A DNA stretch of 20,748 bases. Source: an uncultured Elusimicrobia bacterium (GTDB taxonomy: Bacteria > Elusimicrobiota > Endomicrobiia > Endomicrobiales > Endomicrobiaceae). The stretch spans positions 1 to 20,748 of the forward strand of contig CALGGE010000021.1 of the NCBI GenBank assembly GCA_937916125.1, written 5' to 3'. Numbering within the stretch: position 1 is the stretch's first letter; the number at the start of each line of letters is the position of its first letter. The notes under the pieces were generated by a model. It searched no databases, was not told the DNA's origin, and was given only the letters and a program-made list of their open reading frames with translations. The translations under genes and the position numbers were made by a program. Shown here piece after piece: positions 1 through 8,456 of the stretch.

Positions 1-734
1 ACAATAAAATTATTAATTATAAAATTTTCTGAAATTTCTATATTTCTATCATTTATATCAAGATATGTGTTAAATTGAAAATTTTTTATTATTTTTTTAG
101 CATTCATTGAAGAAATATATTGCTCAGGAGACATTTTCCACAATCTTTCTCTATGAATATCATCCAATATCATTTTATGATTATTTTCAAAATATCTTGA
201 AAACTCTGGTTCTTTAACAAGAGGTATATTAAATAATTCTTCTAAATCTTCTTTTAAACCAAAGTGACACCAATCTGAGATATGAAAAAGCATTCTTTGA
301 TATTTATTATTATTTTTATCATATTTAATTGAAAAAATTTCATATGAAAAAATTCTTTGTTTAAAAATAGAAAATTTTTTCATTCTTAAAGATAATTTAT
401 CTTCTAATTTTAAAATATTATCATTTTTTAAAATTAAATCACTACGTATCCTTAACACATAAGGTTTGGTTGCATTTAAAATACCTTTTTTACTTGATAA
501 AAGCATTCTATTTATATTATTAAGTTTATTATAATTCACATCAAAATAAAATGCACCTGGATCTTTATTTAGTATAATTTTGTCAAATTTTAAATTTTTT
601 AATTCTGAACTTTCCCAGGTTGAAAGGATAATTTCTGATTCTGGTAAATATCGCCTAATACTTTTTAAACACTTTGATGTATTTTCTTTATCAATGGCTC
701 CTTGTACAACAACAGATAATTCTTTTGATAACAT
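1..734 (-). CDS. WavE-family polysaccharide synthesis protein, C-terminus cut by window edge
   Basis: This is an open frame of 244 codons from ATG 734-732 that runs off the left edge without a stop. The N-terminus reads MLSKELSVVVQGAIDKEN, almost the same as the complete WavE-type gene at 1901-2869. It then shares the LPESEIILSTWE block, a KDPG block, an LRIRSDLI block and the family hallmark FHISDWCHFGL. WavE proteins (PF07507) are found in LPS core and capsule clusters and are thought to be glycosyltransferases; the substrate cannot be told here. The start overlaps the end of the broken gene upstream by 44 bp, which suggests translational coupling. No strong Shine-Dalgarno site is visible. 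Family call is firm; exact activity is unknown. Confidence 0.85.
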   Translation of the reverse strand, partial: MLSKELSVVVQGAIDKENTSKCLKSIRRYLPESEIILSTWESSELKNLKFDKIILNKDPGAFYFDVNYNKLNNINRMLLSSKKGILNATKPYVLRIRSDLILKNDNILKLEDKLSLRMKKFSIFKQRIFSYEIFSIKYDKNNNKYQRMLFHISDWCHFGLKEDLEELFNIPLVKEPEFSRYFENNHKMILDDIHRERLWKMSPEQYISSMNAKKIIKNFQFNTYLDINDRNIEISENFIINNFI

Positions 735-1899
735 ATAATACTCTCTTCTTACAGATTTTCATAAAACAATTGAATTTATTGATTTTATTTTCAAGAAAAT
801 ATTTATTTAAATGATACTGATATACAGAATCATTATCAATATATCCCCATGTCATTTTTAATATACGTCTTATTTTGTTTGAATAATTTTCATTTATTTT
901 AGGTAAATTTTCTTTATGTTCAAAATAATCAGATAAAATATCCGCCCAGAATTTTGGCTGCCAGAATGTTTTATATATTGGTATAAAAGTATCTGCGATT
1001 GGATAATTATTATCTCTATAATCTGTTACAAACATAAAAGGCTGTTTATAATAGTATTTTATATCTTTACCAAACAACCGGGCTTCATATAAAGAACCTG
1101 ACGATATGGCCAAACACTTTTTTATTTTTGGCGACGATATTAAATCATAAAAATTAATATCATTCGGTTGCAAAATAGAAACTTTATCTATAGTTTTTAC
1201 GAATTCAACAGCTTTACTATTTACTTCACAAGGGTGAATTTTAAAATATACATGGTCATAAGATTCAATATCTTTTAAAAATTCATCTTTAAAATCAAAA
1301 AAATTATATAATTTATTACCATCAATTAATGAGCAATCAATATTTGTTTGTGCAAAAAATACGCAAGAATTATCTTCAATTTTATAACGATTTACAAATT
1401 CATTTACAGATGCTTCTGCTTTTAAAATACCTGCTTGTTGTTTAAAAATAAATTCGGATGTAATATGTTTTAAAATTTTTCTGTGAATACTATCAACATT
1501 GGAAGTTATTCCGAAAAATATATCATCTAAATATCTGACAGGATGATTCATTAATTTAATATATTTTATATTTAATTTATCAAAGGATTTTTGAATAACA
1601 GGATGAATTTCAAAAGCAATTACGAAAGAATTCGCAAAGATATTTTTTATCTTTTGTAAAATAATTTCCGTAGGTTCTTTGGTAGAAATATCTACCCAGC
1701 TATTTTTATTGATATCACATATATTATATTCGTTATAAATGTTATCATATAATTCCTTTCAAATATCCTCAGACATTGGAGAAACGTATGTATACAATGC
1801 CGTTTCTATAGGGGGAGTCAAAATATTTTCAAGCCATCTTTGATCTATAGACAACCCCTTATCATATCTTAAAAAATTAGCTAATATTTTTATATCCAT
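691..1899 (-). pseudogene. Surface-polysaccharide gene (KpsS/polysialyltransferase-like?) interrupted by in-frame TGA
   Basis: A single reading frame of 402 codons runs from ATG 1899-1897 to TGA at 693-691, but codon 47 is TGA (1761-1759). The frame on both sides looks coding: MDIKILANFLRYDKG before it, and an uninterrupted stretch after it that leads into MNHPVRYLDDIFFG. A single base change from TGG (Trp) would explain the stop. The downstream part alone could restart at ATG 1551 and give 286 aa. It holds a KIHP motif (...VYFKIHPCEV) and an SSGSLYEARLFGK segment, which recall the KxHP and SS...EA motifs of capsule GT-B enzymes such as Kdo transferases and polysialyltransferases. I do not recognise the family with certainty. 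ATG 1899 lies 1 bp after the stop of the WavE gene. It could be a true pseudogene, a strain-level nonsense variant or a base error. Confidence 0.65.
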
Positions 1900-1900
1900 A

Positions 1901-2869
1901 CTACCGCCCTTTCCTTCTGATTTTGAACAAATCTACTAACAGATTTAAAATACTGCAAGCCGTAGGCTTAACAAAATAATTTTTATCGCATAATTTTTTA
2001 TATTCTTTCTGCCAGTGAATATTGGTATATAACCCATCTCTGTCTCTTTTTTCCATTCTCGGCTGCACTATGTTGTATTTTGCCAATTTAATACCCAATT
2101 GACATTGATCTGCCATATAAAAATTATTAACAAGAGAATATCCTGAATGCACAATATTTTCTTGTGTTATATCTAATTTATCTTCTATATTTATTTTATG
2201 ATTTTTTCTCAGATATTCTGTCCAAATATATGCTTCAGGTGCAAATTTCCACAGTCTGTACGAGTGAACATCCGTATATCCATTTCTGTTTTGTGGTCTG
2301 TCTTTAAACCATAAACTGAATTCAGGTTCATTTGTAAGCGGAATATCAAAAAGTGCATATAAATCTTGACTTAATCCAAAATATAGCCAATCAGATGGAT
2401 GAAATAAAATAGGTGTTTTCTCCCCCGTTATATTATGAATGCCGTAAACTCTTGAATATACAGAACAAACAAGAAGTCTATCTGTTAAAAATTTGTACTT
2501 ATTATTTCTTTTTAAATTTCTGAATTTGATTTTCAAAATATTGTTATTCAAAAAAATGATATCAGAGCGTATTTTTAATGTATATGGTCGTTCTGCTTGT
2601 TTTAAACCCTCAAACGTTGATACAATTTCTCTATTGCAGTTATTTATACCCTTTCCGTCACGTGAGCAGTTTGCTCCTCCAGGGTCTTTATTAAATATTA
2701 TCTTATCGTAATTAAGTCCTTCTATATCAGAGCCTTCCCAGGTTGATAAAATGATTTCGGATTCAGGAAGATGTTTTCTTATACTTGCAAGACACTTCGG
2801 TGTGTTCTCTTTATCTATTGCACCCTGCACTACTACTGATATATCAGATGCTTTAATTGTTTTCCCCAT
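1901..2869 (-). CDS. WavE-family polysaccharide synthesis protein
   Basis: A complete 322-aa member of the WavE family (PF07507). It starts with a beta-strand-like block (ISVVVQGAIDKENTPK), followed by SEIILSTWEGSD, the KDPGGANCSRDGKG segment, LKIRSDIIFL and the hallmark FHPSDWLYFGL, with S159-D160-W161. The order resembles a GT-A-like sugar transferase: an N-terminal nucleotide-sugar region, then a later acceptor or catalytic motif. The C-terminus is basic (RRKGR), consistent with peripheral association with the inner membrane. Its ATG shares one base with the TAA of the acyltransferase gene upstream (TAATG), typical of coupled translation. Two paralogues lie in the same cluster, and each probably adds a different residue. 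The sugar and linkage cannot be read from sequence. Confidence 0.88.
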   Translation of the reverse strand: MGKTIKASDISVVVQGAIDKENTPKCLASIRKHLPESEIILSTWEGSDIEGLNYDKIIFNKDPGGANCSRDGKGINNCNREIVSTFEGLKQAERPYTLKIRSDIIFLNNNILKIKFRNLKRNNKYKFLTDRLLVCSVYSRVYGIHNITGEKTPILFHPSDWLYFGLSQDLYALFDIPLTNEPEFSLWFKDRPQNRNGYTDVHSYRLWKFAPEAYIWTEYLRKNHKINIEDKLDITQENIVHSGYSLVNNFYMADQCQLGIKLAKYNIVQPRMEKRDRDGLYTNIHWQKEYKKLCDKNYFVKPTACSILNLLVDLFKIRRKGR

Positions 2870-3606
2870 TAATTAAAACCCCTTATTATATAATCTGGTG
2901 CAGAGCTTCTACTCCATGTTATATTTCTTTTTATTACTTTCGCAGGCATACCCACCGCAACACATCCTTCTTCGTTAATACTTTTTGTTACGATTGAACA
3001 GGTTCCAACTACACAATCATCCGCTATAGTTACATTTTTATGAATGTGTACATTTGGACAAATCCATACATGATTTCCTATTAATATATCCCCACCAAAA
3101 TTTATAGGTTGCATTGTATTTTTGTCTATAATTGCGTGATTATCAGTAGGTTGAATATATATATCATGAGAAAACATACAATTTTCACCAATATGTACTT
3201 GTAAATTATCTTCACCATGCAATGCAAATTCAACTCCTACACAGGAAAAATCTTTCCCTATTTCAAGTTTTGATCCTTTTCTCATTCTCCAAACTATGAA
3301 ATTTTTAAGCGTATATTTTGATTCATGTAAAATAAACTCTGCATCATTAATCATTTGAATTTGACAATTTATAAATTTGGGTAATGGGTGGTATAATTTA
3401 AAAATATTATTATTACCTATAAATTGTATATTAAGTCCTTCTATATAAGTTATATTTTCTTCTCTTCCGTCAGGATAAACAATAACAGCCTTATTATTTG
3501 TTCCTTTATTCTCAATACTATCGGTAAAATATCTATACCTTAATTTATATCTTAAAATTTTATCAGAAATTAATATTTTTCCTAATTTAATTATTTCCTT
3601 TATCAT
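2869..3606 (-). CDS. Left-handed beta-helix (hexapeptide) acyltransferase
   Basis: A 245-aa protein. The second half (about residues 100-225) carries the hexapeptide pattern of the LbH acyltransferases (LpxA/CysE/NodL/WbbJ type): VHIGENCMFSHDIYI, a TDNHAIID active-site-like segment with His, then ILIGNHVWICPNVHIHKNVTIADD and VAVGMPAKVIK. These enzymes move an acetyl or other acyl group from CoA or ACP to a sugar hydroxyl or amine, usually as trimers in the cytoplasm. The first 90 residues are less typical and may form another beta-helix or a lead-in domain. It sits between an EcbF/BcbF-like phosphatase and a WavE gene and overlaps both by one base, so it most likely O- or N-acylates a precursor or repeat unit of this glycan. 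No membrane segment is seen. Confidence 0.88.
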   Translation of the reverse strand: MIKEIIKLGKILISDKILRYKLRYRYFTDSIENKGTNNKAVIVYPDGREENITYIEGLNIQFIGNNNIFKLYHPLPKFINCQIQMINDAEFILHESKYTLKNFIVWRMRKGSKLEIGKDFSCVGVEFALHGEDNLQVHIGENCMFSHDIYIQPTDNHAIIDKNTMQPINFGGDILIGNHVWICPNVHIHKNVTIADDCVVGTCSIVTKSINEEGCVAVGMPAKVIKRNITWSRSSAPDYIIRGFN

Positions 3607-3983
3607 TACCTTTCCTTAGCCTGTTTTAATACTTCTTTTTTATCCATAGTTCGCCAGTCGGTAAATTTTACAACTCTATCGTCAATTGTTATATCTGCAT
3701 TCGGTTTACCGAAAAAAATTTCATCGTATTGAATCCCGTTTTTTTCAAGCCATTCTAAAGTAATTTTGCCGATATTTTTCATTACTTTGCCGACATTGTG
3801 TCCCTGAGTTTTCATATTTCTTGCAGTGTTTATAATAATTGTGTGACCGTCAGCTTTAAGACTATCAATAAACTCTTTAGCTCCCGGCTGAACCTTAACA
3901 TCTGCATAAGTTTCATCCGTTTTTTTTATTGTACAGATTGTTCCGTCCAAATCAATGCATATTCTTAATTTCTTTTCTTCCAT
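3606..3983 (-). CDS. HAD-superfamily capsule biosynthesis phosphatase (EcbF/BcbF-like)
   Basis: A 125-aa minimal HAD phosphatase without a large cap domain. All four HAD motifs are visible: I, D11-L-D13-G-T; II, T53 in NTARN; III, K93 in FFGKPNAD; IV, D101-D102-R. Size and sequence fit the small capsule-locus phosphatases grouped as EcbF/BcbF. The start is taken as ATG 3983 rather than the in-frame GTG 12 bp upstream, because GAGG (3993-3990) lies six bases before this ATG. The gene overlaps the end of the nucleotidyltransferase-kinase fusion by 32 bp and the acyltransferase start by one base. It probably dephosphorylates a small phosphorylated intermediate made by its neighbours. The substrate is unknown. 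Confidence 0.88.
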   Translation of the reverse strand: MEEKKLRICIDLDGTICTIKKTDETYADVKVQPGAKEFIDSLKADGHTIIINTARNMKTQGHNVGKVMKNIGKITLEWLEKNGIQYDEIFFGKPNADITIDDRVVKFTDWRTMDKKEVLKQAKER

Positions 3984-5631
3984 TATTCGCCTCACTTTTT
4001 ATTTTTAAAACATTATTTAACAATTCTACCGCTTTTAAATAAAAAACTTTCTGTCTGTTAAAGTTATCCTTATGTAAAGGTATCATTGATAAAAATAATA
4101 ACCCTTCAATAAATTTTATATCCCGTGGATTATAGCCGTTTTGTTTAGCAAAATTATCAAATTTTTCTTCTAAAACAGAATAATTTTTTATTGCAAAAAT
4201 TTCATATTCAAAACTTTTATTTTTTTCACTTATTGTAAATAATCCCTGAACAATAAAATCATAAAAACCGCAAACACTGTGACGGAGCTTGGCTATATCA
4301 TAACGTGGGTCTCCATATATTGTTGCTTCTTCATTCAATCTTCCTCGCGGATCTATTAACTTAAATATATAATTTGAAGAATCAAATAATATATTAGAAA
4401 AACAAAAATCTCCATGTATTACGGTTTGTTTGGTATTTTTGCTTAAATAATTTACATATTGCTCTATTCTATTTTTTAAACTTTTTATACCAAAATATTT
4501 AATACCGTTAATAACAATATTTTCTGTTTCCAATAAATTTTGCCAATAAACTTTTTGTTTTTTAAGTTCTTCTACCCGTTGAACAGTTTTATCAAAATAC
4601 AGCCAAATAAGGGATTTTTCATTTTCTTTAATTGAATATTGTTCAAACTTTTTATGTAAAATAAAAAGTTTTTCCAATATATAGCTCCAATCTTCTATGT
4701 TAACTTCTCCTGATAAATATAGTTCCTGCAAAGACGGATAACCGTAAAATTCTTGAGTTAATTCCGCTTGATTTTCTTTTTTAAAAAAATTAATAAATCT
4801 CGGAGTTAAAATTTTTAATTCATTCGGAATATTGTTAAACCAATAAGCTTCGTCTTCCAATTTCTGTATTTTACTGCTTGATTTTGTTAATATGCCCAAA
4901 TTTGTATCTACAGAAATAGAATTAAAATCTCTTGCACTAAACAAACTGTTTTTCAGTTTTATAAGTCCTGAAGTATGTCCTAAATCATACCAGTCATCAA
5001 TTAATCTTGTTTTTAAAATGTGTTTTTTCTGATACATTATTAAAGCATTTGAAATTTCTTTTTTTAACATCAACCTTTTTTTTACGCAACAATTTAACAA
5101 ATATTTTGTATCAGAAAAAGAATAGTAACCTACAAGAGCCTGTTTATCTGGCAACAACACATTTGTTTGTTTATCTATAAAATCAAGTTTATTATATTTA
5201 TTGTATTTTACTAAACACCAGTTTTCAGAAGATGTAATTTTTTTGGATGTAAATAAAATATCTGTTTCATCATTTATACTTTCAGGAATATACGTATCAC
5301 CAAGTATTACTCTTGTAGGAAGTTTTAAATTTGCCTTCTTTAACCCGTATTTTAGCGACGATAAAATATTTTTATGGCTACCTATTTGAACTAAATTTAT
5401 TTTATAGTTTTGGCAAAGAATGTTTTTAACATAGTTTACTAATTTTATATTATTTTTACACACTACAACTATAAAATTATCTATACCATAATTTGTTAAA
5501 TTTTCAAGCTGCCACCAAATAACAGGCTTTCCCCTTAAAGGCAACAGAGCAAGTGTAGAATAAAATCCTACAGGAATATTTTCATTTTTAGTTTCACCGC
5601 CGAAAAGCAGTATATTATTAAACTCTTGCAC
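3952..5631 (-). CDS. Fusion of degenerate nucleotidyltransferase domain and choline/aminoglycoside-kinase-like domain (LicC-LicA-like layout)
   Basis: A 559-aa two-domain protein. Residues 1-230 follow the sugar-phosphate/choline-phosphate nucleotidyltransferase fold (LLPLRGKPVIWWQLENLT, then ILGDTYIPES). The usual glycine-rich GxGTR signature and the PK lysine are missing: the P-loop reads LLFGGETKNENIPVG and the later position reads YSTLALLPL. This half may be inactive or changed in substrate. Residues about 290-540 are an APH/choline-kinase-type phosphotransferase with H406-G-D408-FCFSN413 and the metal-binding Asp D427 in LIDPRG. It starts at GTG directly after the TAA of the intact nucleotidyltransferase gene, with GGGAG about ten bases upstream. 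The layout recalls the LicC-LicA fusion described in Treponema. With the neighbouring NTase and LicD genes, it suggests phosphorylation and nucleotide activation of a small alcohol for transfer to the glycan. Domain calls are firm; the substrate is inference. Confidence 0.78.
   Translation of the reverse strand: MQEFNNILLFGGETKNENIPVGFYSTLALLPLRGKPVIWWQLENLTNYGIDNFIVVVCKNNIKLVNYVKNILCQNYKINLVQIGSHKNILSSLKYGLKKANLKLPTRVILGDTYIPESINDETDILFTSKKITSSENWCLVKYNKYNKLDFIDKQTNVLLPDKQALVGYYSFSDTKYLLNCCVKKRLMLKKEISNALIMYQKKHILKTRLIDDWYDLGHTSGLIKLKNSLFSARDFNSISVDTNLGILTKSSSKIQKLEDEAYWFNNIPNELKILTPRFINFFKKENQAELTQEFYGYPSLQELYLSGEVNIEDWSYILEKLFILHKKFEQYSIKENEKSLIWLYFDKTVQRVEELKKQKVYWQNLLETENIVINGIKYFGIKSLKNRIEQYVNYLSKNTKQTVIHGDFCFSNILFDSSNYIFKLIDPRGRLNEEATIYGDPRYDIAKLRHSVCGFYDFIVQGLFTISEKNKSFEYEIFAIKNYSVLEEKFDNFAKQNGYNPRDIKFIEGLLFLSMIPLHKDNFNRQKVFYLKAVELLNNVLKIKSEANNGRKEIKNMH
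3990..3993 (-). promoter_or_regulatory. Ribosome binding site that decides the phosphatase start
   Basis: GAGG on the minus strand lies six bases before ATG 3983. An upstream GTG at 3995 would leave this site inside the reading frame, so the ATG is preferred. Confidence 0.65.
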
Positions 5632-6357
5632 TTACTTTTTGCTCCCTGCAATATATTGTGCCAATTGTTCAGGCGTGCCGACACAATCAAAATGTTGTAT
5701 ATCATATATGCTTATAGATGATGTGAATTTTTTTAAATGGTTATATACATTGGACATATAAAACTCACCTTTTGACAAATCCGCTTCAATTATCATATCT
5801 ATTACGGCATCTTTAAATTCTTCTAAATTTTTAAAATAATACATTCCTGAAATTGCATGGTTTGATATTACTTCTTTTTCTCTTGTTTCTATAAAATTTC
5901 CTTTTTCATCAATTTTTGCATAAGAAAAATATGGTTTATCAGAATTAAATGTCAAAAGTGCTCCTGATAATTTTTTTTCTCTGGTATTTGTAATAAAACT
6001 ATATATATCATCAGAATTAAATATATTGTCGGAATCTGCAAAAATAATATCTAACTCAGGAATAATACTTTTATGTGCAGCTAAAGCAGTAATAGCCGCA
6101 CCCATAGTTAACTTGGGAACAGTTACAAAATTCAAAACATAATTTTTCTTAAGACGTTCAAGTTGAAATTTTTGTTCTTTTAAAAATTTTTCTTGTAACA
6201 CAAGAATAAAATTAGAATCTATTTTTGAAAAAGAAGCCAGAACATGCTCTATCATCATTTTGCCGTTAAATTCTATAAAAGGTTTGGGTAAATCATATCC
6301 GGCAATTTTGAAACGACTGCCTGCCCCTGCCATAGGTATAACAATATTACATTTCAA
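5632..6357 (-). CDS. NTP-transferase (nucleotide-sugar or nucleotide-alcohol pyrophosphorylase)
   Basis: A 241-aa single-domain nucleotidyltransferase. The signature loop is intact (PMAGAGSRF, residues 8-16), followed by LPKPF with the catalytic-type lysine K25, FNGKMMIEHVL, and a metal-binding D108-S-D110 pair in IIFADSDNIF. A conserved core with G-T-P near the C-terminus (DCVGTPEQL) fits sugar-nucleotide synthases. It would couple an NTP to a phosphorylated sugar or alcohol and release pyrophosphate. The start is TTG 6357, nine bases after AGGAG (6371-6367), which lies over the end of the WavE gene. It is followed without a gap by the degenerate NTase-kinase fusion, so the pair probably works together: kinase makes the phosphate, this enzyme the activated nucleotide form. 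Confidence 0.85.
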   Translation of the reverse strand: MKCNIVIPMAGAGSRFKIAGYDLPKPFIEFNGKMMIEHVLASFSKIDSNFILVLQEKFLKEQKFQLERLKKNYVLNFVTVPKLTMGAAITALAAHKSIIPELDIIFADSDNIFNSDDIYSFITNTREKKLSGALLTFNSDKPYFSYAKIDEKGNFIETREKEVISNHAISGMYYFKNLEEFKDAVIDMIIEADLSKGEFYMSNVYNHLKKFTSSISIYDIQHFDCVGTPEQLAQYIAGSKK

Positions 6358-6361
6358 TATT

Positions 6362-7468
6362 TTATTCTCCTATATAAAACTTCTTTCTCAATTTGTTTTT
6401 ACTAAAAAAACGATTATAATATAAAACTTTAACAATAAATTTTAGGTATCCTTTAGGATGTTTGATAAAAAATTTAATATTGAATACATTTCTATAAAAT
6501 TTTAATCTTCTAAAATCAATGTCACAAAACTTATATGTTTTATCGCAATATACTTTGTATAAATGTTGCCATTCTAAATGTGTTATAAAACCGTTATATA
6601 TCTCGGGACTCCAGTCTACAATCATAGGATACTTTTTTACTGAAAATTTAAAATCACAGTCATCTATATTTATAAAATTATTTGCAATAATCTTATTTGA
6701 AAAAGACATATTTTCTTTATTATAATCATCAGAATCTTTATACTCAATATCGGGGAAACATTTTTTTACTAAGGAATATAAAACATATGTTTCCGGAGGA
6801 TACTGCCACCCTACATCAATAAAAGGTTCATATTGTTTTCTTATTCTACCTTTATACCAATATTGAGAAGATAATTCTATATCTTGAAAAGAACAAGAAT
6901 ACAACATTTTAATATCTTCAGTTAATCCAAAATGTAACCAATCTGACATATGAAAAGGCAATAATTGAATATTACTTCCCATAACATGAGCAAACTGAGA
7001 ATATGTTGAAGAATTAATTATTCTATGTTTAAAAATTTTATATTTTTCATCATACTTTGGAAAATTATCCCAATAATTTAAAAAATTTATATTTTCAATA
7101 ATTAAATCTGTTCTAATCCTCAATAAATATTTCGTTTCTACTTTTTTTATACCTGATTTTATAGTCTGTATTATTCTATTTACATTATTTTTCTTGGGTA
7201 TATTCTTAAAACTTTTATTTTCTATCTTGAATTTCACAAAACCATCTTCACCCACTTCAAGATTTTCGGGAGCATTAAAGACTTTTGCACCAGGGTCATC
7301 ATTTTCAACTAAAATATCATAATCCAAATCTTTTACATTTGAATTTTTCCAAGTAGAAAGTATTATCTTACTTTTAGAAAACAATTTTCTAATATTTTCT
7401 AATACTATTTTTGTATTTTCTTCTACTTTCCCTGTAACTAATATTGATAGATATATATTGATATATAT
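6362..7468 (-). CDS. WavE-family polysaccharide synthesis protein with no canonical start codon
   Basis: The third WavE-family member. The first ATG/GTG/TTG-type codon in frame is TTG 7384, but that start would cut away the first conserved block. The frame stays open up to TAG 7471, and the extra 28 codons read (I)YLSILVTGKVEEN and VLENIRKLFSKSK, which align with the SVVVQGAIDKEN and CLASIRKHLPES regions of the complete paralogue at 1901-2869. So the real gene clearly extends upstream of 7384, yet codons 7468-7439 offer only ATA, ATC, AAT, TAT and similar. Later motifs are intact: IILSTWKNS, NDDPGA, LRIRTDLII and PFHMSDWLHFGL. Either a non-canonical AUA/AUC start is used, the start was lost by mutation, or the AT-rich low-complexity stretch contains an indel. 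The given end is the limit of the open frame, not a proven start. Confidence 0.75.
   Translation of the reverse strand: MYINIYLSILVTGKVEENTKIVLENIRKLFSKSKIILSTWKNSNVKDLDYDILVENDDPGAKVFNAPENLEVGEDGFVKFKIENKSFKNIPKKNNVNRIIQTIKSGIKKVETKYLLRIRTDLIIENINFLNYWDNFPKYDEKYKIFKHRIINSSTYSQFAHVMGSNIQLLPFHMSDWLHFGLTEDIKMLYSCSFQDIELSSQYWYKGRIRKQYEPFIDVGWQYPPETYVLYSLVKKCFPDIEYKDSDDYNKENMSFSNKIIANNFINIDDCDFKFSVKKYPMIVDWSPEIYNGFITHLEWQHLYKVYCDKTYKFCDIDFRRLKFYRNVFNIKFFIKHPKGYLKFIVKVLYYNRFFSKNKLRKKFYIGE
6367..6371 (-). promoter_or_regulatory. AGGAG ribosome binding site for a TTG start
   Basis: A perfect AGGAG lies nine bases before TTG 6357 of the nucleotidyltransferase gene, just past the stop of the WavE gene upstream. 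It supports TTG as the start codon. Confidence 0.7.
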
Positions 7469-7474
7469 CTAATT

Positions 7475-8368
7475 CTATATTTTTATTTTATCTATTTTAG
7501 GATAAAAAAATAGTCCGCTTAGCGTTCCTATGAACATTTTAATTATTCTCTTAAATTTATTATCCTTTGAAAGAAATAAAATTATAAAAAAATGATAAAT
7601 TATTTTAATCAATGTATATATCCACCCAACAAACCCTTCTCGACGGTACAAATAAAATTCATTTCTGTATCTGTAAAAAAATCTATCAAGTAAAGATATA
7701 TCTGTTTTTGCAATATTTGAACCGATATTATTTTTTGTTTTATGTATAACCACACTGTTAGGAATATAATAAGATTTATATTTTTTTGATATCCTTAAGG
7801 TATATTCCAAATCATCTGTCCATATAAAAAAATCTTTTATCGGAAGTCCAACATCTTTTATAATTCTTATCGGAATAAAACAGGAAACAAATGTAGCCAT
7901 TGCAATTTCCGCATCAGCAATTGTATCTATATTCATTCTTTTAAAAGATGTTTTTTTCTGTACATTCATAACACAAGGTGTGCCATCTATCCAAAGAACT
8001 TTACTCGATAAAAATCCAAAATTTTTATACCGTTTACCGGCTTCGTTAAGTTCAAACAATGCAGTATTTTGCGGAATACAATCATCATCCATAAGCCAAA
8101 CATACTCATAACCAAACTCTACAGCTTTTCTTATTCCAAAATTGAAGCCGCCTGCACCACCTAAATTTGCTCCGGTATTTATATATTTTATTTTTCGATT
8201 TGTAACTGCAATCTCTTTGACTGTTTCTTGTGTTCCGTCACTACTGTTATTATCTATTATCATAATATCGCATTGTACATTTTTTTGATTATCTAATGCT
8301 TCTATACATTCTACCAGTAAATTCTTTCTATTATATGTTACAACAACAGCTGCGATATTATTTTTCAT
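7475..8368 (-). CDS. GT2 glycosyltransferase, galactofuranosyltransferase (GlfT2)-like
   Basis: A family 2 GT-A glycosyltransferase of about 297 aa. From ATG 8368 the protein reads MKNNIAAVVVTYNRKNLL, the standard first strand. It continues with IIDNNSSDGT, the NLGGAGGFNFGIR segment and WLMDDDCIP, the Asp-rich metal/UDP-sugar site typical of the GlfT2/rhamnosyl-galactofuranosyl group. A hydrophobic stretch near the C-terminus (GWIYTLIKIIYHFFIILFL) suggests membrane attachment. A longer frame from TTG 8425 adds 19 residues before the domain. I prefer ATG 8368 because the fold begins right there, although no Shine-Dalgarno site is visible at either. It probably adds one residue to the lipid-linked repeat unit on the cytoplasmic face. 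The sugar cannot be stated; Galf is a family-based guess. Confidence 0.85.
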   Translation of the reverse strand: MKNNIAAVVVTYNRKNLLVECIEALDNQKNVQCDIMIIDNNSSDGTQETVKEIAVTNRKIKYINTGANLGGAGGFNFGIRKAVEFGYEYVWLMDDDCIPQNTALFELNEAGKRYKNFGFLSSKVLWIDGTPCVMNVQKKTSFKRMNIDTIADAEIAMATFVSCFIPIRIIKDVGLPIKDFFIWTDDLEYTLRISKKYKSYYIPNSVVIHKTKNNIGSNIAKTDISLLDRFFYRYRNEFYLYRREGFVGWIYTLIKIIYHFFIILFLSKDNKFKRIIKMFIGTLSGLFFYPKIDKIKI

Positions 8369-8456
8369 TTTGATTGATTTTACTACGTTTTTGGGAATTG
8401 TACAAAATTTAAAAGAAATATTCAATGAAAATTTAGGTAAAAAGGAAACACAACAG

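Noticed and set aside
1759..1761. TGA read as tryptophan (alternative genetic code)
   Set aside because: All other Trp codons examined are TGG, TGA ends several genes (for example at 3952 and 12789), and at 3952 reading through would run into the overlapping phosphatase gene. One TGA is better explained by a nonsense change.
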